NCBI GenBank assembly: GCA_013433145.1 | Contig: CM024188.1 | Coordinates: 2,232,001-2,296,000, forward strand | DNA from: Ascaris suum | Taxonomy: Eukaryota > Nematoda > Chromadorea > Rhabditida > Ascarididae | Reading direction: 5' to 3' | DNA: 64,000 nucleotides | Part shown: positions 13,734 to 27,464 of the stretch, one piece after another | How the letters are laid out: the number at the start of each line of letters is the position of its first letter | Numbering within the stretch: position 1 is the stretch's first letter | Notes under the pieces: generated by a model | Database searches by the model: none | The model's input: the letters and a program-made list of their open reading frames with translations, nothing else | Told to the model about the DNA's origin: nothing | Position numbers and translations under genes: made by a program

Positions 13734-16700
13734 TTAAATGAACTTTGGAGGGAATTGATGGTCTTTTAGAAGAGGGATGAGATAGGGATGTTGTACAGCT
13801 GCAAGAGATGCCCGTTGAAATTCACTACCACCTGGCCTCAGGAAGAAAAGTTCGCCGTAAGCCGATATCACTGTTGAAGCAATACCTGCCACATCAGTTG
13901 CCTGAAAAAAAATTTATCCTTTGAAGAAGCGCTCAATATTAAGTTTAATTTTTCGCTTCTTTTTTTTGCAAGGTTTAGACGACGAGAAATTTGATGGTGC
14001 AGTCCATGCATCTCGTCAGAATATTGGAACGCAAAGTACAAAGATGAGGAATTCTTAAAATAACATTATTTACTCCTGTTGTCCTTTTTACTACCTACTT
14101 CTTAGCAAGCATCATATCCCAAAACCCCTTATCATCTATAAAAAAAAAGGTCCAAACATCAGTTATCAAAATCTGTTGCCAGGCTCATTCGGCGACGCAT
14201 CTATTCACAACGTCCACTTGTTTCCGTTATATGCGCGTGACGCAACTTATTGCCTCAAAAAGAATTTGGTACTATATTGATAAACAAAATAGTTGCCATA
14301 GAATTTTGCAGTCGCATCCCTTAACAGTACACCACTACTGTGATGAATGCGTTTAATGAAGGTAACATAGGATACGACCTTGATTTAAAAAAAAAAAAAA
14401 AACTCATAGTCCGACAAAGACTGCTGCCACATCAACTTTTTCAAAGAAGCGAGAATAAATTTTTAAGACATCAAAGCAAAATGCTACTCTTCATGGCAAC
14501 GTTTCCCTCACCGATACGGATATATAGATTCGTTCGTAAATGGAATGAAATATTACCTTTGTGAAGTTCACTTTCGTGAGTCGTTTTAGAGCGACTGCGG
14601 AAAAAATGAAAAGCTCTCCTTGATTCGTAATTACCGCCAAAAATCTTTCATACATCTTTCGATCTGAAATTCACAACAAAAATGCCCAATAAGAAGATAA
14701 TACCTTATAGAAAAGTCTTCTATTCATGGAGAGACGTTTTGTCTGATGGCTTGAAAATTTAGCAAAAAAAAAAAAAAAAATCAATCAGCGGAAGTAAAAT
14801 TAGCGAAATGTTTTGATAATTACTATAGAAGAAATTATGTTCCAATTCGAAACACGCTAATTTTACAGCAGTAAAAAGAAGCCACAATGAGAGTGAATCA
14901 ATTCAACTTGATATTGCAAATATATAACAATTTTCTCTGAATGTTTTTAAAATATCGCTATGAATATTCTATGAAAAAATCAATAAATACAGAACGTTTT
15001 AAAGTGAAGTTTCGCCGATAGAAGCCTCTAGTTAATGAGAAAAGTATAACTTTTAATGGAATTATCAAGAGGGAATAATTATTCGCTAAAGTTTTGGCGT
15101 GTCAAACAATAAAAATGTAGAATTTTCCAAACATATTATGACAAAAAAGACTTTCTAGTTCTGTGATGAAAAACAGTAAATTTACTGAACAATAACGAGA
15201 ACAGGGAAATTTATTCGAAGAAAACTGCTACTACATATGCATTATGTTTGTGTGTGTGTGTGTGTGTGGATGCGTTTTTTTTTGTCGTGATTTGTTTCTC
15301 AAAATGAAACAACTAAAAATGATCAACCAATGATAATTATTAACCATCGAGCCAACTCTATTAACGAGAATAAAATATAGATCTTACCTGCAGAGCTACG
15401 TAGCGTAAGCAACTGAACTTTTCGAATACGTGAACCCTCAATGCCGGTTAATTTATATTTAAATCGAGTTGGTTTCATTAATGGAAGCGAGAATGTCTTG
15501 ATTTGCTCCTCGGTACATATCAGCAACCTTTGAGCACTTGCAGAACCCTGTTTACAAATAGGGTATATTGATTAATGCAATACTTTCGAAACGAAAACAA
15601 TATTTCCGAGGCAGAAAAAATTTCACTCATTTCAATCATTCAATAATGCTCAAAATTGAAATGAAATAGCTATAAGCTTTCGTAAGACATAAATTAGGGC
15701 ATGATACTCTTCATTCAACTTTGTTGAAATTCAGCACATTGAAGATGGCGTTCATATTTTATACGGACTTCTTGTCTATTTTATTGTTTTCGAGAGAATC
15801 TTAATGAAGGAGGTCACAGTAAATTCTCATTGAGTAGACAAATTTCTTTACGTATTCGAACAACGAAGCAAGATGCACATGCGTTTTTTTGCTAGCCGCT
15901 TTCAAAGTAATAAAGTATAAAGGCAACAGATCACCTTTACAATTGGCGATCCATCAAGCGTTACGCAATCAAGATCAATAACAGGTGCACGATGTTGTAA
16001 TCGAATCTCTTTTACAAGGACGCAAACATCTTCCGGACGAATAGCATCGTCGGCTATTGCGTACACCAGTATTAATCCTGCAATCACATATGTTATAGCC
16101 TAAAACCATCGGTTCAATTTCCATTCGAAAGCTGTAACGTTTTTAGCATTTCTTCGCCTCACAATTTTTAGATTGCTGCATTTTGTTGGTTATTACGTCA
16201 ACTGAGACGAGCCGAGATGTCTGGAAAGAATCAGTCAACACGTTTCTGAGTACAGAACGGTTTTACTTAGGCAAACAGAAAGCGTTGCCCATCCAAAAAA
16301 AAAAAACCAGTGCAGGAAAACCGTATCTACCCATGCCGTAATAATGCTCATTTCTAGCAAGGACGAAAATGAAATCCTCAAAATTAAAGCAAGGAAGATG
16401 CCTACGCAATAGAACTACTATTACAGCGAATAGCTGCACGTTTTCGAGTTCTACAAATTCAAGTATCAGCAGCACACAATTAATCGCAGAGAGAGAATGA
16501 GGAAATTGTTGTCTTAGCGCCAAACGAATGATAAAGATGAAAAAGTGGTGAAAAAAAATCTATCGCCGGAGTTTGCAGATATGTGTTTTTGCATATCATT
16601 TGTCTAGCTAAAGAGCCATCTTTTTCTGAGTCAGCCGATGCACGGTGCATGCAAAAATTCTTTCTCCATGTTCAAATACTTGCCATTCCTTTCGACATAA

Positions 16701-19700
16701 ATAGACCAATATGAATGATCGTATATGATGCCAACCTATAATGTATACCATGCATACGGAACTTCTTGGGCCTAAATCAAGGTCGCCAACTTGGAACTAT
16801 CTGGAGATACGCAAGCACACAACGTGCACAGAGACGACACTACCACAATATCATGGAAAATGCAAACTGCCAAATTGTATAGGAACGAGAACCAATCAAT
16901 TCACTAGCTGCTAGCGAATCGCTTTGAAATTCTGGGTTATCACTGTCGTAAAAAGATGATAAAGATACAAATCTATGAGGAAATCATGTAAAAAGTACCT
17001 GAATTGGTGCCAATCCAAAGACTATCAGTGCCCGAAGTGGTTGAAAGAATATTAGCGTAGTAGAACTTCATCACACGAACGGCCGATTGAAGAGGGTCGC
17101 CAACTGCAATCACCAAGAGAACTGTCCGATGAATGCGTTTTTGTCAAATTCTCTAGTTTTGATAAGTTAATCGATCATTACAGCGATCACTCAACCCTTA
17201 TGATGGAGGAGATGACGCTGAGATGCGTTGGCAGAATCTTGCAGTATTTGATGCTCTTTTTCTTGATTTTTTTGTTTAGTCGAAAATTGGATCGAATTAA
17301 GCGCATTTTCTAGTGCCCATTTTATCGACCTCCTTGCTTGTATCGAAAGTTCTCTTGAAAACAATTCCACAGATGGACTTTTGCCATCAAAAATTGCATC
17401 CTCTGCTATTCTTGCTGACAGCCACTAGGGACTGGCTGCTGACATATCATCTCCTATCCAAAATTATTGCCTCTTTAGCTGTCAGCTGTGACATTCATAA
17501 TGACAATCATATTTATCGGCTAACGATATTTGATGTATAGTGCATCTAACAAAAAAAAAAAAAAACGCTTTCTCAATATCATAAGCAATCAATGGCTTTT
17601 ACTATACTGTTGAAATCTTTGTTCTCCACTTTCTGCTATAATATTTGTCGTGATTCCAACTTTCCAAAATACAACTATCCTGCAGACTTCATTCAGAAAG
17701 ATCTTGCTGACCGCGAATTCTATCGCTCTTTTCTCCACTGTTTTGCCCCCTACCCCCGTCTGTTAGAAAGCACTCTTTCGGACACTTTTGGAGCCGACTA
17801 AAGCTTAAGATTGCTATAGGTCGAACTCGACCTGGTTCTAAGTGACATGATGAGAATCTCATTCGGAGTTGTGCAAAAAGGTTCCATGTTGTTTGATTGT
17901 CTGCTCATATTTGCTCCTAATAATGAAATAAAAAAACAAAATACGAATAACAACAAGCTTTTTCATTTCCTTCCATTAGTTTTACTATGCAAACGTATCT
18001 TGAAAGAAAAATTCGATATCGCTCTCGTATGAAACTATGAAGAATACAATAGAACGCCTGCTACTTTTGGCTGAGACTTTCAGACAGCAATCATCGAGAA
18101 GAAGCAACACCCTCTCAGTAATTAGCAAAGTTATTGACAGGTATATCTCATGCGACGACTGCACTAAAACCTTAATTTACCTTTTGCCTATTCGATAAAC
18201 GGAGCATGAAAATTATCTGTTACAGTGGGTTTAAAAAAAAATTTAAGCTAAGACGATTTACGAATTTATTTTCATCTAGAATATGGAGCCCATATTTGCA
18301 ATCGTTAATTCAGAACGCGTCTATAGGATTCCTCCCCCACTTCCCCCCCCCCCCCCCCTCCCCTCCTTATTAGAAAATGTTTGCATAACGAAAATGATGT
18401 TAAAGAATCGTTAGAAGAAAATGATACTGAAATGTGTACAACTGAACGCACAACGTATCAGTAGGGCGGGATTTTATAGGCTGTACATTCAGTAAATTCC
18501 GGCTTGCGTTAAGATACTTTCTTGAATTCAACTCCATTCATCCAGCATATGAATGACTTCCCGGAGGGTTTATCGCGTGACACAAGCAAAAAATTTACGT
18601 TGACGATCTCAAATTTTATAGCCACCATCCTGCTGCATTGCTAGAAGCATCGAATAATTTTGAAAAAAAAAAAGTTATCTATAATGTGGCAACTGCCAAC
18701 TACTTAAAACAAAACTTTTGTCCTATAAGTCAGCGGTTGAAATCCCTCGGTCAATTGTTATTGTGGCAGGAAATGGGGAGAGGTGACAGGTGAGGTTCGT
18801 GACCTTGAGCCGTTCGGTGAAAACCTCACTAATGATAAAAATTTTGCAGAAACGCTTCATCTGCGTAATTCCGATGCCGTCACATTTCAGGATACTCCAG
18901 GACAAAAAGTTTATGCTCCATGGGCAAAATTTTTTTAAAAATACGTTTGTCTGGCGCTGCAAGGTGCCATCAAAGTTTATTCTTAAATCAGCGAGGTTGG
19001 CAAACGTGTTATAAAAGCTTCATGGTTTATTCAACAATGGCTGCTTTACGGAAGTGGAATATGTGCCATATGCTATAAGAACCGGTTAGGAAAATTAAAA
19101 GTTGACAGTGTCGCATTTTAAGCCGAAAAAACTTAACTATAATGTTTAAACTTACTTGTAGTATGTATGACACCGACTGTAGGGCATGCTACTTCTCTGC
19201 CTGTACTCTAAAAGCGTAGCCAACGTGAAACGATGAAGGCCTATCACGTTTCAGTGATAGGCCCTCATCGTTTCACGTCTGCTATATACTAACAGCCGGT
19301 CACTAACGATTAGTAGCATTTTCTATTGTGCATGATTTAGGACCTTCCTGGGCAAATCTGAACCACCTCTTGTCCTGAACAGTTCAAGAATCAGTCCTAG
19401 CTGATTATTCCTCACTGCAGTCGCTCTTTCGCGAAAATTACGCATCTGCTCCGTTACACCTCTTCACTTTCATGCCGCATTACCTCACTTCACTGTCTGC
19501 TTATTTTGGAAGCTTTGCTATTATTTCCTCACAAATCTTTAAAGATTTTTGCTGCTTCTCGTGTTTATTTCTGCGTTTTAAGATAGCTTTCACTTTCCAG
19601 TTCCCATATCTATGTAATATGAAGAAAGTAGAACATAACAGCAACGAGACCATTAAGCGGTGCTTCTGACCGAGAAACGATCGCCCTCTCCACTGGTTTC

Positions 19701-22700
19701 ACCTCATCGAGATCGTCATGCAAAGATGAGCAGCCAGGCTCGGACTGATGCGAAGTGTCACCCTAAACGTGCGATGTATAAGTACATTAAGCTCCAAATG
19801 TGACCGAATGGTCAAATGGGAATGAATTGGATGGCCAAAAGTATGTCTCATGTGAAGAAAACCATAAAACATCTCAGAAGTTCATAGCTCGAGACATCTC
19901 GTTCAATAATATCAAGCCGCTTAAGAAATTATAAATTTATCGATGTTGCTCTGGCTTATGCAGCAATTTCGATAAATACGCTAAAGGTGTCAATACTGGA
20001 CAGTAATATAATGCTTCCTGCAAATACACCTGTTATATAAAAGCAAGATCATATTGCCCATTTCGATTGCATCGCTTTCATAACTGTATCAACCCCTCAG
20101 CTGTGATCCCGAAATCATAAGAATAAGTAATACAGCAGTTTTAAAATATTTACCCTACACTATTGCAAAACAAGAGATGCTCAACCAATAAAACCTACGG
20201 CTATAAGTCTATTACAGCACGTAGAGGCTCAGAAAACTTCGTAAGAATAAAAAAAAACTGCCAAAAAAAATGTTACAACATTCGTAGATAAAATAATGAG
20301 CAAAAAAACCTGTGGATTTTTCTTCTTCCTTCGAAATGATTGCCGAATTGATTTTTTCATACTTTTGAATCGTGACAACGCACCATTGAGCGCATTCGCT
20401 TCAAGCAGTTCTATAGAAAACAACACTATTGCATAGAATACGAAATAAAACAAAAGTAATTGTTGATATTTCGCATAATGGCCTTGTTAATTTTTATAAT
20501 AGCTAAGACAGCATCAGATTATCATCATCGTCACAGATTGCCTACAAAACACATACAAAGAGATAATTGCCGCAAGAGTGAAATAGCCAAGACAGTGAGA
20601 ATATCAAAATGAAATATATGATGGGCGGAAATTTGTTCTATTTTCCATGAAACTTTTTAAGGCTCATTGACTTATAAAGTCTTTGCATGTCAAAGAGATG
20701 AATAAAATTTAATAGCAAAAAAAAATGTCAAAGACTCTCAATTTGTTGTATTTTCCAACATGTCCATATTGGTCGATTATTATGCAACTCATCTTTCCAA
20801 CTTGCCAATTAGAGATTTTTGAAATAATGACGAATGCAAAGGAGGCGATATGCAAACTTCTCGTTCTTGAGCATCCTCTTTTGAAAATTTCGTAAAGCGA
20901 TGAATGTTAGGACATTTGAAGGGAAATGAATGCGAATAATGCGGATAAACCTTCGGCACTGAGAAGACAATTGCGTATAAGAGTTGATTGAGTTCTGAGG
21001 TCGCATAAAATAAACCCATATTCACAACCAAAGCCGAGAAGATTTCGCGAATGCAACGAACTCAACGCTGTTACTGCAACCGCCGGCCGTAGCTGAACAA
21101 TACAACTGCAATAACAACGATTTCCGAGAAGGTCGTGAACATATTTCAAATATGCCATGAGGGAAACCTCTTCCTTCATCAAGAAACAAGGTGCACAATG
21201 GATTATTAATAACATATTACAGGTAAGATAGAAAGTTTTGCAAAGCGTAAAGGACTTATGTTAATATTTATAAACCTACCTTTCGCCAAAATGTCTTTGG
21301 AAGCATCAACATTCACAGCCAATAAAAAGCTGTATAGCAACTACACTCTCCCCTCTGCTAAATGCAATCACACTGAACGTCTCAGCCAGAACTCTTGAAA
21401 TGATCGAATAACGTAGAAACTTCAGAATCCATAGTATTAAAGACCTCAAGAAATTCTAGGGCTCAGAATCAAACATTTTAAATGAGCGACATAACTTGGA
21501 AGCCCTAATAAAATCTCCACCTTGTGGAAAATTGAAATGAGTAAGCGATAATTGAATTGTAAGAGGTTGATAACGCAATTCTGAAAATATTGAGGAATAT
21601 TTACGCAAAACAATGGAAATTATATTCGAAATATTTTAGCAACGATTCAAATAGCTTTGCTCCTTTAGCAAGAAGGTTACATTTAAATAGAAATTTTTGC
21701 ACCTAAATTTCTAAATTATTTGCGAAAACTATTCGTAGTAATGATAAATATGATCTTATTTTATGCTGAGATTCGCCTTCCTATTTGCAACCTTAAATTT
21801 CATATATTTGGGCTTCAAATAAACTTTAAACTTCACTTCGAAATTTCAAGACCTTAAATTTTAAAAAACATTAAAAAAAGCCTTGGCTTCGAACAAATAT
21901 ACTTCACTTTCGAAGGCGATGAGGGGAAATAAATTTGAATTACAATCCATACAACTCATATATATTCTACTGAGAGTGAAAGCTGAACAATCGTTAAAGA
22001 ATAACATACATAACTGAAGATTAGGAAATTTTGATGGAACAAACCTTTGACCGTCTTCTGTTTTATATGGTTGATATCCAATCGGATATGCGAGTGGTGA
22101 CCTTCGAGGCGGTAAAGGTTGCATCCGATTCACTTCTGTAGACAACTTCGACGATTCCACCACTTCAAATAGTATTTGCATCGCAGAAGAAACCGTCTGA
22201 AACTATGCTTCAGTAGCAGAATACCAATTGGGATGAGAAAAAAACAAACAAATGGGTCAGAGCAGCTGGCAGGAGAACCCATCTGATCAGCCAATTTCAT
22301 AGCTTATGAAAAAAACAATGAAATGTGCAGAACAATATATGCAAAAAAGAATAGTTGAATGTTTGCCGAATTTATCTGAACGCTTGCGCTTTTGTGAATC
22401 AGATACAATATTGCCGTGATTTGTTCATAGATTTTGATCATGCGATCATACATTCACGCTTCCTAGAAGAACACCTACATTTACCTAAAGGAATAGACCT
22501 ATAACAATACCGCTGGTTCATCGTCGATATCATAGACGAGCACGTGGCCAGCGCGACCACCCACAACGAGCCGGCCGTTGCTAGTGTCGAAATGCATCTT
22601 TTGAATAGCCAACCGTGGATCATCGCAGAAAGGATCATAAGACCCTACCTGAATTGCAAAAAGTTTATTTTTATGAAGAAATTTGCGTTAAAGAAGAAAA

Positions 22701-25700
22701 AGAGAAATTATAAGCAATTCAAATAAGACCTCGTCGGTCCATCAATCCATGTTTGGGAAAAATTAAATCAACGTTTAACAATGAAACGAAATAACTTTGG
22801 AGCATTTTTAGGATTTACGTAGCGATACTAGGAAAGAATGAAGAAAAAAAATTTCAAAGAAAACCTTTCGAAAAGGAGGCCATTCTGTAGCCGCATTCAG
22901 ATCGTCGCTTGATTCCGCCTCATCAGCTGATCCCGTCGAAATTACCTAAAACAGCAACGTAATATGGAAAGAATTTCTTAACGTGGGAATGCATCGCAAT
23001 TCACTCTATCTCGACAGTGTCAATAGGTAAAGCAAAGATTCGACTCATTTCAATTCAAATATTCGTTACAAATTCAAAATGCTTCGGATTGAGCTAATGG
23101 ACTAACCAAACTCTTCTGCATCTCAAATCAATACGCTATAAACATTAGACGAAAAGCTAAAAGAATTCCTGTAAGAGACGGGTGAACTTGAACCGAAATT
23201 TATCTCAGAGAATCAGTGCAGACTGATGGAAACTTGAGGTATCAACTTCGGCAATTTGTACACGAATGACTGCTAGCGTAGTTTTTTCTTGATAGTCCTC
23301 GAGATCAGGAAATATGTACTCTGAAATGAAGAAACACGCTACGGCTGTAGACTGAGTTGCAGATCCTCTAAGAAATCAAATATCCTTGACATATGCCTTG
23401 CGGCCAATTTTCCATCAATACCGACTTATAAGTGGTAAAGTATGAGAAATTTCAAACCGCCTTCCTTAAGGCATTAAACGAAAATTTCAATAATAGCGTA
23501 CTGTTAATTAGCATTTCTTATTAGCTAAATACGTTTGAACATTTTGGGCGATCAAAACGATATTAAGGCTAAACGAAAAAATGAGCGAGTTTTATGCTTT
23601 CAAAGCAAAAGAGGAATTGTTGTCGAATAACCGACGTTTCGAATCTTTTTCTTCGGAATCGGCGTCATCAGCAAAAGAGCCCTCAAACTCTTTTGCTGAA
23701 TCAATCGTCAGCATATAGCGCAGACTTACGGATCCAGCACACCAAATCTTCACCATACCGTTCTCATGTCTGAAAACGACATCGGACTTCTAGTTTTTCA
23801 GACTTCAGAAAATTGTCTCACTGCACGATTTCTTGTACGGTGACATGAAGCATCAGGCGTAAAGATTCTAATGTGAAGAAAATATGAAGTGACTTGTTTG
23901 GCGTCTTTTTATCTCTACTCTAAAATAGGCCTAATACTTAAATGACCTAGCAGCAAGTTCAAAGCTAGTAAATCTCTCAAATGCGATAATGGTTTTCCTG
24001 TAAGTCAGAATTTTTTAAGTATTCGATGACCTTTTCGAAAAACGACATTAGTTTTTAACAGAGGTATTAGACGTTTTAATCAGTAAAAAATGATTTGATA
24101 TGCAAGATATTTTAACATAAAACAACATTTTAATGGTAGGTAATATTAGAAAAGTATGTAGGCAACTTCAAAGATACATAAGAAGAGAAACTGTGATGTG
24201 AAAATGGAACTGAATTCAGTCCATATATGAATAACGGTGCTCATCGAAAGATCACTCTTTGAACTATTTATTCATCACCTCTATCATCGACTTGGGAAAT
24301 TATAGAAAAAAACCTCAAAAAATGAAGATTTAATCCCAAAACAGCATGAAAAGAATGGTAAAAAGATCGCGCTTGAAGAAAAGACAAACCCAGTGATGAG
24401 AAGTTGTCGTCTTTCGGCGTTATTAGCAGCGCAAAGAGCCGGTGGCTGGATATTAGATCCTGCAGTAAGTGGCCATGGGTTTTTCGAGGCGTTCTTTTTC
24501 TTTTGCGCATCGCTTACTTTTACAAGCGCCTGAAATCGAACCAGTCATTTAACGAGCATGCATCAACTTATGGCAACACAACAAATATCCAAACATTGCC
24601 CATTTCCAAAAAAAAGCTGAAAATGTTGCTTTCATCATCCTAGCCATATTATGAAGCATAACTGAGAGGTAGGGCTCAAATCGACGTGAGACGCACCTTC
24701 GACCAAAGTTAATACCGGATGTTTCGCATTAATAAACGAGTCCAAAAATATTCAATATTAACTCTAGCTTATGTGGCATACGACTTTAAATTACCTAATA
24801 TAAAGATTTTAAAGAATTTATAGAAATATAAAGATTTTAAAGAATTATAGAAAAGCATAGGAACGATGTTGCCATAATGCTGAAAATTTTGCAAAAAAAA
24901 AGCGCATAAAAAGAAGATTTATTGAAAACACCTTCCACACATGTTCTTCGATGTTCGAGCAATGAATATTGCACGTTACTCCGGATGAATGAAGCGCATG
25001 AAGATAGGGCAAATTATGCACAGGCCAACATCTATCGCTGAGGTCAATGCAGACAATCTCTTGCTCACATAACACCATTAGAGCGATTGCTTTCGAAAAA
25101 TCGGCCACTAAAAAATGAAAATAAACTCCCTATAAAACAAAATTTTTTTTCTCATTTGTTATGAAAAATTTAGTATGCTTTTACATTCGTAGAATTGCGC
25201 AACGCTTTAGAATTTGTGTTCTCTAAATGCGCGCAGCAATGATAAACGATGATACGATTTCAACATCACAAAAATTCGACACTGAAAACATTGAGAAAAA
25301 AAAAACGTTCATATCTTAAAATGTTTCATTATGGTATTAAGGATACATCACATGAATTGAAAATAAAGAGAAATATTGCTATACGAATCACCAAATTAAA
25401 CCTGAGAAATGTAAATCGAAATTATTTTACCATATAGGACGAGAATTACTTGCAACTGAAAGTGGCTTCTAAGTAGTTTTCGGCTCATTTTACATAAAAT
25501 TTCGTCAAGTTGAGCTAACCGATCTTCTAAACGTGACGAAAATCAATTTCGGATATGAGAGTTGATCTCTTTTATTAGAGATTCAATGTTAGAAGATATT
25601 AATTGATGATTGAAACAGTAGTAAATTCAAAAAAAAAAGAGTTGATTTTTCCCACATTTAGCAAAATACGCTATCTAAATTCCATAATTATACATATGTT

Positions 25701-27365
25701 GATGATAAGAGAAGTGCATCAACAGCAAGCAAAATAAACCGAAATTATGACATACTTTCGTTTTGCATTATAGCTAAATCCATAAAACGGAAGATGCGTA
25801 ATATCTTTTAAAAATACGCAACATGGGAAATTTTAAACGATTAGAGACAGCGATTGAGAAAAGTCAACAATAGGCAAACTTGAAGTAAAACGTTACCCTT
25901 TGGCGACTGTAGTGACGGAACGATGAAGAAATCGATCACCGGACTGCCGAAATCAAATACAACAAGTTTACCTTGACGCATAGCTGTTAGTGTGTATCTG
26001 TCCCCATATGAAGATCGTGGCATACCACCAGTATAGAATTTTATAGGCAATGGGCTGCTGCAAATAATTCCAAAACCATTAATACAGAATGAACAGTTAA
26101 TTGTTATTCTAACCGTGTGGATACTCTTTCGTCACTTCTTGAAACAATTTTCCTCAATACTTACTACAGTTCTTAAGTGGCTGAAAGGAATATTATGACC
26201 ATAGAGCATTGCTCATTTCCCTTTCCAGCAATAATACAATTGTCCTCAACAATACATAAAAGTATAGTCTGATGTTACAATTCTAATAAATTGTGAAAAT
26301 TTGCATAAAACAACTAAAACCGAAAATATTTACAGCTATATATATTCAATATGAAATACCTAATGGCAGTAGCCCATCGCACTTTGCTGATAGACATACA
26401 CGGGAAAGGGCCAAACGGAATACTAGATGGCTCAATTGGAGTGTCACTTTCTATCGACCACGTGTCCAACGATCCATCTGTATGCGAACAGATGAACTCC
26501 ACCGCATCCACACTCCAAGCGATACTCTAAATGACGATTTTTTTTTAAACGATAGAAATTTGCGCCGTTTAGGAAATACTGGAAATGATGACGCGTTTAA
26601 AGGGATATTACAAAAAAAACAACTAAGCAATACAATTACTTGGTAAATTAATGCGATAAACAGCATCATTTAGTTAGATATGCTTCGTCTTAATGTTGAT
26701 TATTAATCTAATTGCTATAATACAAAAATCCATGCCAGGAAATATTATTAACGAAGAGTAAAAAGCACAAAAAAAAACTATGGAAAAATTCGAAAATATT
26801 GTAACTTATTGGAAAAGTGGAATTAAAACAAGCCTAAAAGAGATGATGGGAAGTATCTCAAATCTTCAGTCGCAAACAAAAAAAAAATTGTTCGTTGATG
26901 AGAATCACTACTTCAAAGCTGATAAATCAGTTTTTCACGAAAGAATTTCATCCAACCAAGGCGAAATATTTTCCAACTTGAGTCGATTTGATAAAGAGTA
27001 TTCTACTTATCAAGAAAAAAAAAAGCAGTTCCAATGAACAATTCTAAAAAATATACTGAAAAAAAAAACATTTGAAGATCAACAGCTATGCTCACCGTAA
27101 TCGGTTGCTGTAACTGCCAATAACGAATAACTTGATGAGTGATCGTATTATAATAGACAACAACAAGGCAATTGAACGCGATTAGCAATTTTGATGTATC
27201 GCTCGGGTTTACCACTATTTGATCTACCGATCTTACCTCACCGTTCAACGATGCCACGCTAAAACTTTAATTTTAAAGCCTATCATAGTAACGACGCAAC
27301 TTTAGTTGAAGGCAAATGAACCAAGCAGACAGCAAGTCATGCATGATGGGTACAGCCGAATCGAA

Positions 27366-27464
<99 letters not shown>

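Noticed and set aside
26293..26646. 117-codon plus-strand open frame
   Set aside because: It is the antisense of lgl-1 exon 7, which has clear homology on the minus strand.
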